Assembly: GCA_900543095.1 (NCBI GenBank)
Contig: UQQD01000001.1
Coordinates: 119,920 to 183,919 of the forward strand
DNA length: 64,000 bases
From: an uncultured Ruminococcus sp.
Lineage (GTDB): Bacteria > Bacillota > Clostridia > Oscillospirales > Acutalibacteraceae
Direction of reading: 5' to 3'
Shown in pieces: positions 34,965-44,122 of this stretch (position 1 is the stretch's first letter; the number at the start of each line of letters is the position of its first letter). The notes below the pieces were generated by a model. The model searched no databases, was not told where the DNA came from, and saw only the letters and a program-made list of their open reading frames with translations. The position numbers were made by a program, and so were the translations under genes.

Positions 34965-35823
34965 GCTTTTGCGTGAACTTCAACTCAAGCAGCTTGATAT
35001 GCTCAAATATTTCAGAGATTTCTGCGACAATAACGGTCTTACGTTTTATCTTTGCGGCGGTGCGCTTATCGGAGCACTGAGAAACGGCGGTTTTGTTCCG
35101 TGGGACGATGACGTTGACGTGCTTATGCCGAGAGATGATTATGAAAGACTCGTGGTTTTGTGGCGTGAGCAAAAAGCCGACGGACGTTTCAGACTGCTTA
35201 AAACAGACGATAATATGTTTACCGGTAATATTTTTATAACCGTAACCGATACGGATTACACAATGGTAAAGACGAATCAGACCGAGGTTGATATTCCTCA
35301 CGGGCTGGTGCTTGACGTCTTTCCGCTTGACGTTTGTCCCGACAGCCGTTTTGCACGCAAAATGCAGTACATATGGGCAATGCTGTACTCGCTGTTTTTG
35401 GCGCAGATTGTTCCCGAAAACCACGGCGGAATTATGGGCTTCGGAAGCAGGGCTTTGCTCTCGATATTCAGGGGCAAAAAACTCCGCAACAGGATATGGC
35501 GCTGTGCCGAGCGTCATATGACAAAATATAAACTGAGTGACAACAGGTGCATAACCGAGCTTTGCGCCGGCCCTTATTGGATGAAAAAGGAATATCCCAA
35601 GCACATTTACAGCGGCGTTGATTATGTCACCTTTGAGGGGCTTAAATTGCCCTGTATGTCAGGATATGACGAATATCTCAGGATAGTGTTCGGCGATTAT
35701 ATGCAGCTTCCTCCGGAGGAAGAACGTGTGCCTCACCACGATATTGCATATCTTGATCTTAATACTCCGTGTATTGAATATGACAGCAAGAGGAGAAAAG
35801 TCAATGGAGCTAAGGCAGGATAG
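34936..35823 (+). CDS. LicD family phosphotransferase
   Basis: The protein begins with LRELQLKQLDMLKYFRDFC and carries the family signature FYLCGGALIGALRNGGFVPWDDDVDV, whose Asp residues form the nucleotidyltransferase-like active site (quoted parts: GGALIGALR and DDDVDV). LicD enzymes attach phosphocholine or similar phospho-groups to teichoic acid or glycans. ATG at 34936 is preferred behind GGTGA over ATG at 34924. Both overlap the GT2 gene. No choline kinase or LicC is visible nearby, so the transferred group is unknown. Confidence 0.9.
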   Translation: MSEKVNLTPELLRELQLKQLDMLKYFRDFCDNNGLTFYLCGGALIGALRNGGFVPWDDDVDVLMPRDDYERLVVLWREQKADGRFRLLKTDDNMFTGNIFITVTDTDYTMVKTNQTEVDIPHGLVLDVFPLDVCPDSRFARKMQYIWAMLYSLFLAQIVPENHGGIMGFGSRALLSIFRGKKLRNRIWRCAERHMTKYKLSDNRCITELCAGPYWMKKEYPKHIYSGVDYVTFEGLKLPCMSGYDEYLRIVFGDYMQLPPEEERVPHHDIAYLDLNTPCIEYDSKRRKVNGAKAG

Positions 35824-36529
35824 ATGGACTGCAAACGATATTGCGGAGCTTGCGGAAATGCTTAGGAGCGAAGCAGACCTAAAATACCGTGACTTCCATT
35901 CTTCGCTTGTTCCGAATAATGAAAAGACAATATTTATCGGCATAAGAGTTCCCCGACTGCGTGAGATAAGCCGTGAAATTTCAAAGGGAAACCCGAAAAG
36001 CTTTATAAAAGCAGTTACGGATGATTTTTATGAACTGCGTATGCTCAAAGCATATGTAACAGGTCTTGTAAAGACGAACAGCTTTGATGAATTTGCAGAG
36101 CTTTGCGACGGATTTATAAAAAGCGTAAACAGTTGGGCAGTGTGCGACGGCTTTTGTGCTTCACTGAAAGAAGTAAATAAGTACAAGCCGCAGTTTTTTG
36201 AATATATCAATAACTATCTTGAAAGTGATAATGAGTGGTCTGTCAGAGTTGCTCTTGTAATTATGCTTGACTATTACCTTGAGGACGCTTACATTGACGA
36301 GGTATTAAAAAGATGTGACGGCGTAACAAACAAAGCGTATTATGTCAGCGTTGCTCAGGCGTGGCTGCTCGCTACCGCCGTTGCAAAGTGCAGTGACAAA
36401 ACTATGAAATATCTGCTTGACAATTCACTTGATGATGTTACCTTTAACAGAACCGTTCAAAAATGTGTTGAAAGCAGGCGTGTTGATGAAAAAACAAAGG
36501 ACTTTTTAAGAACTCTTAAAAGGCATTAG
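35804..36529 (+). CDS. AlkD-like DNA alkylation repair protein (HEAT-like repeats)
   Basis: The 241-residue protein matches the AlkD family: a helical N-terminus (MLRSEADLKYRDFHSSL), GIRVPRLREISREI, the NSWAVCDGFC segment holding the key Trp/Asp residues, and EWSVRVALVIMLDYYL. AlkD removes bulky or cationic N3/N7-alkyl bases without base flipping. The frame is open from 35726, but ATG at 35804 follows AGAGGAG. It overlaps the licD gene by 20 bases and so is coupled to it, an odd functional pairing. Confidence 0.88.
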   Translation: MELRQDRWTANDIAELAEMLRSEADLKYRDFHSSLVPNNEKTIFIGIRVPRLREISREISKGNPKSFIKAVTDDFYELRMLKAYVTGLVKTNSFDEFAELCDGFIKSVNSWAVCDGFCASLKEVNKYKPQFFEYINNYLESDNEWSVRVALVIMLDYYLEDAYIDEVLKRCDGVTNKAYYVSVAQAWLLATAVAKCSDKTMKYLLDNSLDDVTFNRTVQKCVESRRVDEKTKDFLRTLKRH

Positions 36530-36670
36530 GTAACTGCCGATTAAATTCATATACAAATAGATAAAAACAGATATGATAAAAATCTTTTTTAATTCCTTTA
36601 TGTAAATTAAAAATGTGTTAAATCTTGTACAATATTATTTTGAATGGAACAGTATAGCGGTGGTGAGATT

Positions 36671-37240
36671 ATGAAAAAGGCTTTATTGATTTCACGGTCT
36701 GAGCAAAGTGCGGATTCTCTTGCACAATTACTCAGAAATGAAGGATATGTTAAAATTTCCGTTGTATATACCGCCGATTTCGCACGGGAAAAGGCAACCG
36801 ACGATGAGTTTGACCTTATATGTATCAATGCGCCGCTGATTGATGAAACGGGAATAAAGCTTTCTGAGGATCTTGCAAAGGTGACACGCTCAAGCGTTGT
36901 TATTATTGTGCCGCAAAAAAACGCCGACGACGTAAACGATATGCTGACGAAGCACGGCGTTTTGGTAATTGCAAAGCCGATTAACCGACATTTGTTCCAC
37001 CATTATCTTCAATTCACCGAATGTTTCCGAATGAGAATGTTCAGAGTTGCAGAGGAAAACGAACGCCTGAAGCATATGGTTGAGGATATGAAAGTCATCA
37101 ACAGAGCGAAGCTGCTGCTTGTGACCTGCCTTAATATGTCGGAGGAGCAGGCACACCGCTATCTTGAAAAGCAGGCAATGGACTTGCGTGTCAGCAAGCT
37201 TCAGGTAGCTATGCAGGTTATCAAGACCTACGAAAACTGA
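36671..37240 (+). CDS. ANTAR-domain antitermination regulator with degenerate receiver
   Basis: Residues about 1-115 are a receiver-like domain and about 125-189 an ANTAR RNA-binding domain (ENERLKHMVEDMKVINRAK, CLNMSEEQAHRYLEKQAMD). ANTAR dimers bind paired hairpins in leader RNAs and prevent termination, often of nitrogen-use genes. The phospho-acceptor Asp expected after DLICI is Asn (DLICINAPL), and the N-terminal acidic pair is missing (LLISRSEQS), so phosphorylation control looks lost. ATG at 36671 behind GGTGAG is the start. It precedes carA by 35 bases, suggesting a link with glutamine-dependent pathways. Confidence 0.87.
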   Translation: MKKALLISRSEQSADSLAQLLRNEGYVKISVVYTADFAREKATDDEFDLICINAPLIDETGIKLSEDLAKVTRSSVVIIVPQKNADDVNDMLTKHGVLVIAKPINRHLFHHYLQFTECFRMRMFRVAEENERLKHMVEDMKVINRAKLLLVTCLNMSEEQAHRYLEKQAMDLRVSKLQVAMQVIKTYEN

Positions 37241-37275
37241 TTTGTATTACAAACTTCTGAAAGGAAAGTGTTTTT

Positions 37276-38355
37276 ATGAGCCGCACGGCATACTTAATTC
37301 TTGAAAACGGTACTGTATTTGAAGGCAAAGCCTTCGGCACCGAAAAAGAAACTACCGGAGAACTTGTTTTTACCACGGCAATGACAGGTTATCTCGAAAC
37401 ACTCACCGACCCCAGCTATTACGGTCAGGTGGTTATTCAGACATTTCCTTTAATCGGAAACTACGGGGTCATTCCCTCTGATTTTGAGAGCGACTCGCCG
37501 TCGCTGAAAGGATATATTGTTAGAGAATGGTGCCAAGCTCCCTCAAATTTCCGTTGTGAGGGTGACCTTGACACCTTTTTAAAAGATTGCAAAATCCCCG
37601 GAATATACGGAATTGATACCCGTGCGCTGACGCGTATCGTGCGTGAATACGGTGTGCTTAACTGCAAAATAGCCTATTCAAACGACATCAGCGACAAAGA
37701 CCTTGCAGAGATAAAAAATTATAAAATCCGCAGCGCAGTTGAAAGCACAACAACGGACAAAAAGCAGGAATTCAAAGCAGAAAACGGAGAGCTGAATGTT
37801 GTGCTTATGGACTTTGGCGCAAAGCATAACATCGGCAGAGAGCTTGTAAAGCGTGGCTGTAACGTAACGGTGGTTCCCGCAAATACAACAGCCGATGAAA
37901 TCAAGGCTATGAATCCCGACGGAATTATGCTTTCCAACGGTCCGGGCGATCCGAGCGACAACACCGAAATCATAGCCCAGCTCAAAAAGCTCTGCGAATA
38001 CAAGATACCGACCTTCGGAATCTGTCTCGGACATCAGCTGCTTGCACTTTCTCAGGGTGCAAAGACCGAAAAGCTGAAATACGGTCATCGAGGCGCAAAC
38101 CAGCCTGCAAAGGAGCTTGAAACCGGACGTGTTTATATTACCTCGCAAAATCACGGCTATGCTGTTGTAAGCGACAGTATGCCGTCAAACGGAAAAGTCA
38201 GCTTTGTAAACGGCAACGACAATACCTGCGAGGGCGTGACCTATACCGATATGCCTGCATTTTCGGTACAGTTCCACCCCGAAGCCTGCGGCGGCCCGCA
38301 TGATACGGCGTTTTTGTTTGACCGTTTTATAAAGCTTATCAAGGATAACAAATAA
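37276..38355 (+). CDS. carA: Carbamoyl-phosphate synthase small subunit
   Basis: CarA releases ammonia from glutamine for CarB. The N-terminal small-subunit domain (LILENGTVFEGKAFG) is followed by a class I glutamine amidotransferase with nucleophile Cys in FGICLGHQLLAL and the His-Glu pair in VQFHPEA. The GNYGVIPSDFES and GIDTRALTRIVREYG segments are typical. At 359 residues it has the usual length. RBS GAAAGGA precedes the ATG. It starts the carA-carB-dapF-pyrG-dapL run feeding pyrimidine, arginine and lysine/peptidoglycan synthesis. Confidence 0.97.
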   Translation: MSRTAYLILENGTVFEGKAFGTEKETTGELVFTTAMTGYLETLTDPSYYGQVVIQTFPLIGNYGVIPSDFESDSPSLKGYIVREWCQAPSNFRCEGDLDTFLKDCKIPGIYGIDTRALTRIVREYGVLNCKIAYSNDISDKDLAEIKNYKIRSAVESTTTDKKQEFKAENGELNVVLMDFGAKHNIGRELVKRGCNVTVVPANTTADEIKAMNPDGIMLSNGPGDPSDNTEIIAQLKKLCEYKIPTFGICLGHQLLALSQGAKTEKLKYGHRGANQPAKELETGRVYITSQNHGYAVVSDSMPSNGKVSFVNGNDNTCEGVTYTDMPAFSVQFHPEACGGPHDTAFLFDRFIKLIKDNK

Positions 38356-38408
38356 TCGGATAATCAAATTACATAACATAACTGAAATATAGTATAAGGA
38401 ATGATTGT

Positions 38409-41400
38409 ATGCCACTGAAAAAGGATATAAAAAGAGTTATGGTAATCGGCTCGGGACCTATCGTAATCGGGCAGGCAGCCGAATTTGACTATGCAGGCAC
38501 TCAGGCGTGCCGTGCGCTGAAAGAAGAGGGTCTTGAGGTTATCCTTGTAAACTCAAACCCTGCTACTATTATGACCGACAACGCAATGGCGGACAAAGTA
38601 TATATCGAGCCTTTGACGCTTGAAACCGTAAAGCGTATCATTAAAAAGGAACGTCCCGACAGCCTTCTTTCAACCCTCGGCGGACAAACGGGATTAACCC
38701 TTTCAATGCAGCTTGCAAAAGAGGGCTTCCTTGATAAATACAACGTAAAGCTTCTCGGCGCAAACCCCGAAACTATCGACAAAGCCGAGGACAGACAGCT
38801 TTTTAAGGACACGATGCTTGAAATAAATCAGCCTGTTATTCCGTCGCTTGTTGTAAACGAGGTTGAGTCGGCAGTTGATTTTGCCGATAAGATAGGCTAC
38901 CCTGTAATAATACGTCCTGCTTTCACCCTTGGCGGTACAGGCGGCGGTATTGTAAACGACGAGGAGGAACTGAGAGAAATTACATCAAACGGTCTTGAAC
39001 TTTCTCCTATCACTCAGGTGCTTGTAGAAAAATGTATATCCGGCTGGAAAGAGATTGAATACGAGGTTATGCGTGACCACGACGGCAACGTTATCACCGT
39101 CTGCTCAATGGAAAACTTTGACCCTGTCGGCGTTCATACGGGCGACTCAATAGTAATCGCTCCTACGGTCACTCTTGCCGACAAGGAATACCAGATGCTC
39201 AGAAGTGCGGCTCTCAACATAATTTCCGCACTCGAGGTTGAGGGCGGTTGTAACTGTCAGTTTGCCCTTAACCCCGAAACCTTTGAATATGCGGTAATTG
39301 AGGTAAACCCCCGTGTTTCACGTTCTTCCGCTCTTGCGTCAAAGGCAACGGGCTATCCCATAGCAAAGGTTGCGGCAAAAATTGCAATCGGCTATACTTT
39401 AAATGAAATAAAGAACGCCGTTACGGGTTCAACATACGCTTGCTTTGAGCCTGCGCTCGACTATGTTGTTGTAAAATTCCCAAAATGGCCTTTTGATAAA
39501 TTTGTTTATGCAAAGCGCACACTCGGTACTCAGATGAAGGCTACGGGCGAGGTTATGGCTATAGCTCCGACCTTTGAGCAGGCTATAATGAAAGCCGTAA
39601 GGGGAGCGGAAATCTCACACAATACGCTTGATGACAAAGAATTTGCCGAACTTTCAAATGCGTCTGTTTACGACAGGCTCAGCGTGTGTGACGACAGAAG
39701 AATTTTTTGCGTTTATGAAGCTTTAAAGCGCGGCATAACGGTTGAACAGATTCACGAAATAACGCTTATCGACGAATGGTTCCTTGAAAAGCTTAAAAAT
39801 ATAATCGCTGTTGAAAACGAACTCAAAACCTGCGAGTTTACTCAAGAGCTTTATGTCCGTGCCAAGAACAAGGGCTTTCTTGACAAGACGATTGAAGAAA
39901 TAACAGGCAAAAAGATTGAAAATCCGCTTGTGCCGGTATATAAAATGGTTGATACCTGCGCCGCAGAGTTTGAGGCGGAAACACCGTATTTTTACTCAAC
40001 TTATGACAAAGAAAACGAAGCGGATGAGTTTATAAAAGAACGTGCCGACGGCAAAAAGACGGTAATAGTATTCGGCTCGGGTCCTATCAGAATCGGACAG
40101 GGAATCGAGTTTGACTACGCTTCCGTTCACTGCGTATGGGCGCTCAAAAAAGCAGGCTACGACGTTGTAATCGTAAACAACAACCCCGAAACCGTATCCA
40201 CAGACTTTGATACAGCCGACAGACTTTATTTTGAGCCGCTCACTACCGAAGACGTTATGGGCATAATCAAAACCGAAAAACCCTTTGGCGTTGTTGTTGC
40301 GTTCGGCGGACAGACAGCTATTAAGCTTACAAAATTTTTGAGCGACAACGGCGTAAATATTCTCGGTACTTCCTACGACGCCATAGATATGGCTGAGGAC
40401 AGAGAACGCTTTGATGAATTGCTTGAAAAGTATCATATTAAGCGTCCTAAGGGCGTAACGGTTATGACTACGCAGGAAGCTCTCAATGTTGCCGAAAGGA
40501 TCGGGTATCCCGTGCTTTTGCGTCCGTCTTATGTGCTTGGCGGTCAGAATATGATAATCGCCTTCAACGAGGCTGACGTAAAGGAATATATGGCGATTAT
40601 CCTTGCACAGAACATTGAAAACCCGATACTTATTGATAAATATTTGCAGGGTACGGAGCTTGAAGTTGACGCAATATGCGACGGCGACGACATTCTGATT
40701 CCCGGTATTATGGAGCACATTGAACGTGCGGGTGTACATTCGGGCGACTCTATCGCCGTTTATCCTGCATGGAATATTTCTGACGAAATGACAAAGACGA
40801 TTATTGAAAGCTCACGCAACCTTGCCATTGAGCTTAGGACAAAGGGCCTTGTTAATATTCAGTATCTTATCTACAAAAATGAACTGTATGTTATCGAAGT
40901 AAATCCGCGTTCGTCAAGAACGATTCCGTATATCAGCAAGGTAACGGGCGTTCCGATGGTTGATCTTGCAACCAGAGCCATGCTCGGAGAAAAGCTCAAG
41001 GATATGGGCTACGGCACGGGACTTTACCGCAAGAGTCCGTATATCGCAGTCAAAGTGCCCGTATTCAGCTTTGAAAAGCTTATCAACGTTGATAACCACC
41101 TCGGACCCGAGATGAAGTCAACGGGCGAGGTTTTGGGAATTGCAGGTACGCTTGAAGAAGCACTGTATAAGGGACTTATCGCCGCAGGCTACAAAATGAA
41201 GAAAAAGGGCGGCGTATTTATAACCGTCCGCAACTCCGACAAGGCGGAGATAGGCGAAATAGCGAAGAAATACTACGACCTCGGTTTTACGATATATGCA
41301 ACCGAGGGTACGGCAGAAGTACTCAAAAAGTACGGAATCGATGCCGTATGCGTCAAGAAGATACACGAATCAAAAACACGCAACACGCTTACGCTTATTG

Positions 41401-42464
41401 AGTCGGGCAAGATACAGTATGTTATTTCAACATCTGCAAAGGGCAGAATACCGTCGAGAGATTCGGTTAAGATCCGCAGAAAAACCGTTGAACGCAACAT
41501 TCCGTGCCTTACTTCTCTTGACACGGCAAACGCTCTTGCAGATTGCCTGAAGAGCCACTATTCACAGCACAGCACAGAGCTTGTGAATATTAACGATATG
41601 AGGGAGGAAAAGCAAATGCTCAAGTTTACAAAAATGCAGGGAATCGGAAACGATTATATTTATTTCAGTACATTTGATCAGGAAATCAATAACCCCGAAG
41701 CTCTTTCCGTAAGGCTTTCGGACAGGCACTTCGGTATTGGCGGAGACGGTGTAATTCTTGTATGCCCGTCTAAGGTAGCGGATGCAAAGATGAAAATGTA
41801 CAACCGTGACGGTTCGGAGGGCAAAATGTGCGGCAACGGTATTCGCTGCGTCGGAAAATTCCTTTATGATCACGGTATGATAGATTACAACGAAAAGGAT
41901 GAGATTACCGTAGAAACTCTCAGCGGTATCAAATCACTCAAAGCTTATACAACAAACGGCGAGGTTACACGCCTGCGTGTTGATATGGGCAAGGCAGTGC
42001 TTGATCCAAAGGAGATTCCCGTTGCCGTAAACGGTAAAGACAAGGTAGTAAACGAACCTGTAACAATAGGCGGCAAGCAGTATAACATCACTTGTGTTTC
42101 AATGGGTAATCCTCACTGCGTAGTATTTATGGACGATATTGATAACCTTGACATTGAAAAAATCGGACCCGAGTTTGAATTTGATCCGCTTTTCCCGGAA
42201 AGAGTAAATACAGAGTTTGTGACCGTTCTTGACGAACACACTATCAAGATGCGTGTTTGGGAACGCGGTTCGGGCGAAACCTGGGCTTGCGGAACAGGCG
42301 CTTGTGCCGTAGCTGTTGCGGCTTGTGAAAACGGCTTCTGCAAAAAGGGAGAGGACATAAAAATCAAGCTTATCGGCGGCGACCTCATAATCAATTACAC
42401 AGATGAAACGGTTTATATGACGGGAAATGCCGAAAAGGTATTCGACGGCGAAATTGAGGTGTAA
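38409..42464 (+). CDS. carB: Carbamoyl-phosphate synthase large subunit in continuous frame with diaminopimelate epimerase
   Basis: Residues about 1-1069 are a complete CarB: two ATP-grasp halves (GSGPIVIGQAAEFDYAGTQA and GSGPIRIGQGIEFDYASVH as start of each), oligomerisation region and a C-terminal MGS-like domain (FTIYATEGTAEVLKKYG). Instead of a stop the frame passes through a short linker (ELVNINDMREEKQ) into a complete DapF of 282 residues. CarB makes carbamoyl phosphate, while DapF epimerises LL- to meso-diaminopimelate, so the two activities belong to unrelated pathways. A strong internal ribosome binding site lies in the linker, so free DapF may also be made. The total of 1351 residues is far above normal CarB length (about 1070). 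Confidence 0.93.
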   Translation: MPLKKDIKRVMVIGSGPIVIGQAAEFDYAGTQACRALKEEGLEVILVNSNPATIMTDNAMADKVYIEPLTLETVKRIIKKERPDSLLSTLGGQTGLTLSMQLAKEGFLDKYNVKLLGANPETIDKAEDRQLFKDTMLEINQPVIPSLVVNEVESAVDFADKIGYPVIIRPAFTLGGTGGGIVNDEEELREITSNGLELSPITQVLVEKCISGWKEIEYEVMRDHDGNVITVCSMENFDPVGVHTGDSIVIAPTVTLADKEYQMLRSAALNIISALEVEGGCNCQFALNPETFEYAVIEVNPRVSRSSALASKATGYPIAKVAAKIAIGYTLNEIKNAVTGSTYACFEPALDYVVVKFPKWPFDKFVYAKRTLGTQMKATGEVMAIAPTFEQAIMKAVRGAEISHNTLDDKEFAELSNASVYDRLSVCDDRRIFCVYEALKRGITVEQIHEITLIDEWFLEKLKNIIAVENELKTCEFTQELYVRAKNKGFLDKTIEEITGKKIENPLVPVYKMVDTCAAEFEAETPYFYSTYDKENEADEFIKERADGKKTVIVFGSGPIRIGQGIEFDYASVHCVWALKKAGYDVVIVNNNPETVSTDFDTADRLYFEPLTTEDVMGIIKTEKPFGVVVAFGGQTAIKLTKFLSDNGVNILGTSYDAIDMAEDRERFDELLEKYHIKRPKGVTVMTTQEALNVAERIGYPVLLRPSYVLGGQNMIIAFNEADVKEYMAIILAQNIENPILIDKYLQGTELEVDAICDGDDILIPGIMEHIERAGVHSGDSIAVYPAWNISDEMTKTIIESSRNLAIELRTKGLVNIQYLIYKNELYVIEVNPRSSRTIPYISKVTGVPMVDLATRAMLGEKLKDMGYGTGLYRKSPYIAVKVPVFSFEKLINVDNHLGPEMKSTGEVLGIAGTLEEALYKGLIAAGYKMKKKGGVFITVRNSDKAEIGEIAKKYYDLGFTIYATEGTAEVLKKYGIDAVCVKKIHESKTRNTLTLIESGKIQYVISTSAKGRIPSRDSVKIRRKTVERNIPCLTSLDTANALADCLKSHYSQHSTELVNINDMREEKQMLKFTKMQGIGNDYIYFSTFDQEINNPEALSVRLSDRHFGIGGDGVILVCPSKVADAKMKMYNRDGSEGKMCGNGIRCVGKFLYDHGMIDYNEKDEITVETLSGIKSLKAYTTNGEVTRLRVDMGKAVLDPKEIPVAVNGKDKVVNEPVTIGGKQYNITCVSMGNPHCVVFMDDIDNLDIEKIGPEFEFDPLFPERVNTEFVTVLDEHTIKMRVWERGSGETWACGTGACAVAVAACENGFCKKGEDIKIKLIGGDLIINYTDETVYMTGNAEKVFDGEIEV
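41616..42464 (+). CDS. dapF: Diaminopimelate epimerase (C-terminal part of the CarB frame; likely own start)
   Basis: GGGAGG at 41602-41607 stands 8 bases before ATG at 41616, where normal DapF sequence begins (LKFTKMQGIGNDYIYF). The two catalytic Cys residues lie in MCGNGIRCVG and in ACGTGACAVA. The enzyme turns LL-diaminopimelate into the meso form for lysine and peptidoglycan. It is in the same frame as carB with no stop between, so it can be made both as a CarB fusion and independently. dapL, the preceding pathway step, is two genes downstream. Confidence 0.9.
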   Translation: MLKFTKMQGIGNDYIYFSTFDQEINNPEALSVRLSDRHFGIGGDGVILVCPSKVADAKMKMYNRDGSEGKMCGNGIRCVGKFLYDHGMIDYNEKDEITVETLSGIKSLKAYTTNGEVTRLRVDMGKAVLDPKEIPVAVNGKDKVVNEPVTIGGKQYNITCVSMGNPHCVVFMDDIDNLDIEKIGPEFEFDPLFPERVNTEFVTVLDEHTIKMRVWERGSGETWACGTGACAVAVAACENGFCKKGEDIKIKLIGGDLIINYTDETVYMTGNAEKVFDGEIEV

Positions 42465-42466
42465 AA

Positions 42467-44092
42467 GTGGAAATCAACAATAATATCAAAAAAGATAAAA
42501 AATATATCTTTGTAACCGGAGGAGTTGTTTCGGGACTCGGCAAGGGCATCACAGCCGCATCATTGGGACGTTTGCTTAAAGCAAGAGGACTAAAAATTGT
42601 CGCACAAAAGCTTGACCCTTATATCAATGTCGATCCGGGAACAATGAGCCCGTATCAGCACGGCGAGGTTTATGTTACCGAGGACGGTGCGGAAACCGAC
42701 CTCGACCTCGGCCACTATGAGCGTTTTATTGATGAGGACCTTAACAAATATTCTAACCTTACAACAGGCAAGGTTTATTCAAACGTACTTGAAAAGGAAC
42801 GCCACGGCGATTACCTCGGAAAGACTGTTCAGGTTATTCCGCACATAACAAACGAGATAAAATCATTTATATATAACGTAGGCGAAAAGACAAATGCCGA
42901 CGTTGTAATTACAGAAATAGGCGGTACCGTGGGTGATATTGAGAGCCAGCCGTTTTTGGAGGCTATTCGTCAGGTCTCACTTGAAGTTGGCAGGGAAAAC
43001 AGTATCTTTATCCACGTTACTCTTGTTCCGTATATCAAGGGCAGTGAGGAACACAAGTCAAAGCCTACTCAACATTCCGTAAAGGAGCTTCGTTCGCTCG
43101 GAATCAATCCCGATATTATCGTGCTCAGGTGCGATGAACCGCTTGAAAAGAGCATATTTGAAAAAATTGCGCTTTTCTGCAACGTTAAGCCCGACTGCGT
43201 AATTGAAAACATCACGCTTCCTACGCTTTATCAGGCTCCTCTTATGCTTGAGGAAAGCAACTTTTCAAATGTTGTATGCCGTGAGCTGAACATTGCCGTT
43301 GATAAAACTCCCGACCTTTCCGAGTGGAAAGAAATGCTTGAACGCATCAACAATCGCACCAAAAAATGTACTATTGCACTTTGCGGAAAATATGTTGCGC
43401 TTCACGACGCATATCTTTCGGTTGCGGAGGCTCTGCGTCACGCAGGCTTTGAAAATTCAGCCGATGTTGATATAAAGTGGGTTGATTGCGAGCTTATCAC
43501 AAAGTATAAGGCTGACGAGCTTTTGGGCGATGTTGACGGTATTCTTGTTCCCGGCGGCTTTGGCAACAGAGGAATCGAAGGCAAGGTTATGGCGGCAAAA
43601 TACGCAAGAGAACACAACATTCCGTACCTCGGAATTTGTCTTGGTATGCAGACTGCGGTAATTGAATACGCAAGGCACGTTCTCGGTTACGAGGATGCAA
43701 ACAGCGGTGAGTTTACACCCGACGGAAAACACAATGTTATTGACCTTATGCCCGAACAGCTCGGTGTTGAAGATATGGGCGGAACAATGCGCCTTGGTGC
43801 ATATCCTTGTGTTATAAAAGACGGCTCAATGATGTCAAAGGCTTACGGTAAAAAGGAAATTTCCGAACGCCACCGTCATCGCTATGAATTCAACAACGAT
43901 TACAGAGAAGAAATTGAAAACGCAGGTATGAAGATAACGGGTACTTCACCAAACGGACTGTTGGTAGAGGCTGTTGAAATCCCCGACAACAGATTTTTTG
44001 TAGGCGTTCAGTACCACCCTGAATTCAAGTCGCGTCCGAATCGTGCCCATCCGCTTTTCAGGGAATTCATCAAAGCTTCGCTTGAAAAATAA
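42467..44092 (+). CDS. pyrG: CTP synthase
   Basis: PyrG aminates UTP to CTP with glutamine and ATP. The N-terminal synthase domain starts with KYIFVTGGVVSGLGKGITAAS and contains the UTP/CTP-binding KLDPYINVDPGTM; the C-terminal amidotransferase has GICLGMQTAVIEYAR and QYHPEF. The 541-residue length is normal. The start is GTG at 42467 behind GAGGTG, only two bases after the dapF stop. Together with carAB it supports pyrimidine synthesis, though the other pyr genes are not here. Confidence 0.97.
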   Translation: MEINNNIKKDKKYIFVTGGVVSGLGKGITAASLGRLLKARGLKIVAQKLDPYINVDPGTMSPYQHGEVYVTEDGAETDLDLGHYERFIDEDLNKYSNLTTGKVYSNVLEKERHGDYLGKTVQVIPHITNEIKSFIYNVGEKTNADVVITEIGGTVGDIESQPFLEAIRQVSLEVGRENSIFIHVTLVPYIKGSEEHKSKPTQHSVKELRSLGINPDIIVLRCDEPLEKSIFEKIALFCNVKPDCVIENITLPTLYQAPLMLEESNFSNVVCRELNIAVDKTPDLSEWKEMLERINNRTKKCTIALCGKYVALHDAYLSVAEALRHAGFENSADVDIKWVDCELITKYKADELLGDVDGILVPGGFGNRGIEGKVMAAKYAREHNIPYLGICLGMQTAVIEYARHVLGYEDANSGEFTPDGKHNVIDLMPEQLGVEDMGGTMRLGAYPCVIKDGSMMSKAYGKKEISERHRHRYEFNNDYREEIENAGMKITGTSPNGLLVEAVEIPDNRFFVGVQYHPEFKSRPNRAHPLFREFIKASLEK

Positions 44093-44122
44093 TTATTAAA
44101 AAATACGAAAGGACTTTTGTGT

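Noticed and set aside
38501..41366. Long minus-strand ORFs opposite carB
   Set aside because: They are shadows of a strongly coding frame and lack ribosome binding sites.
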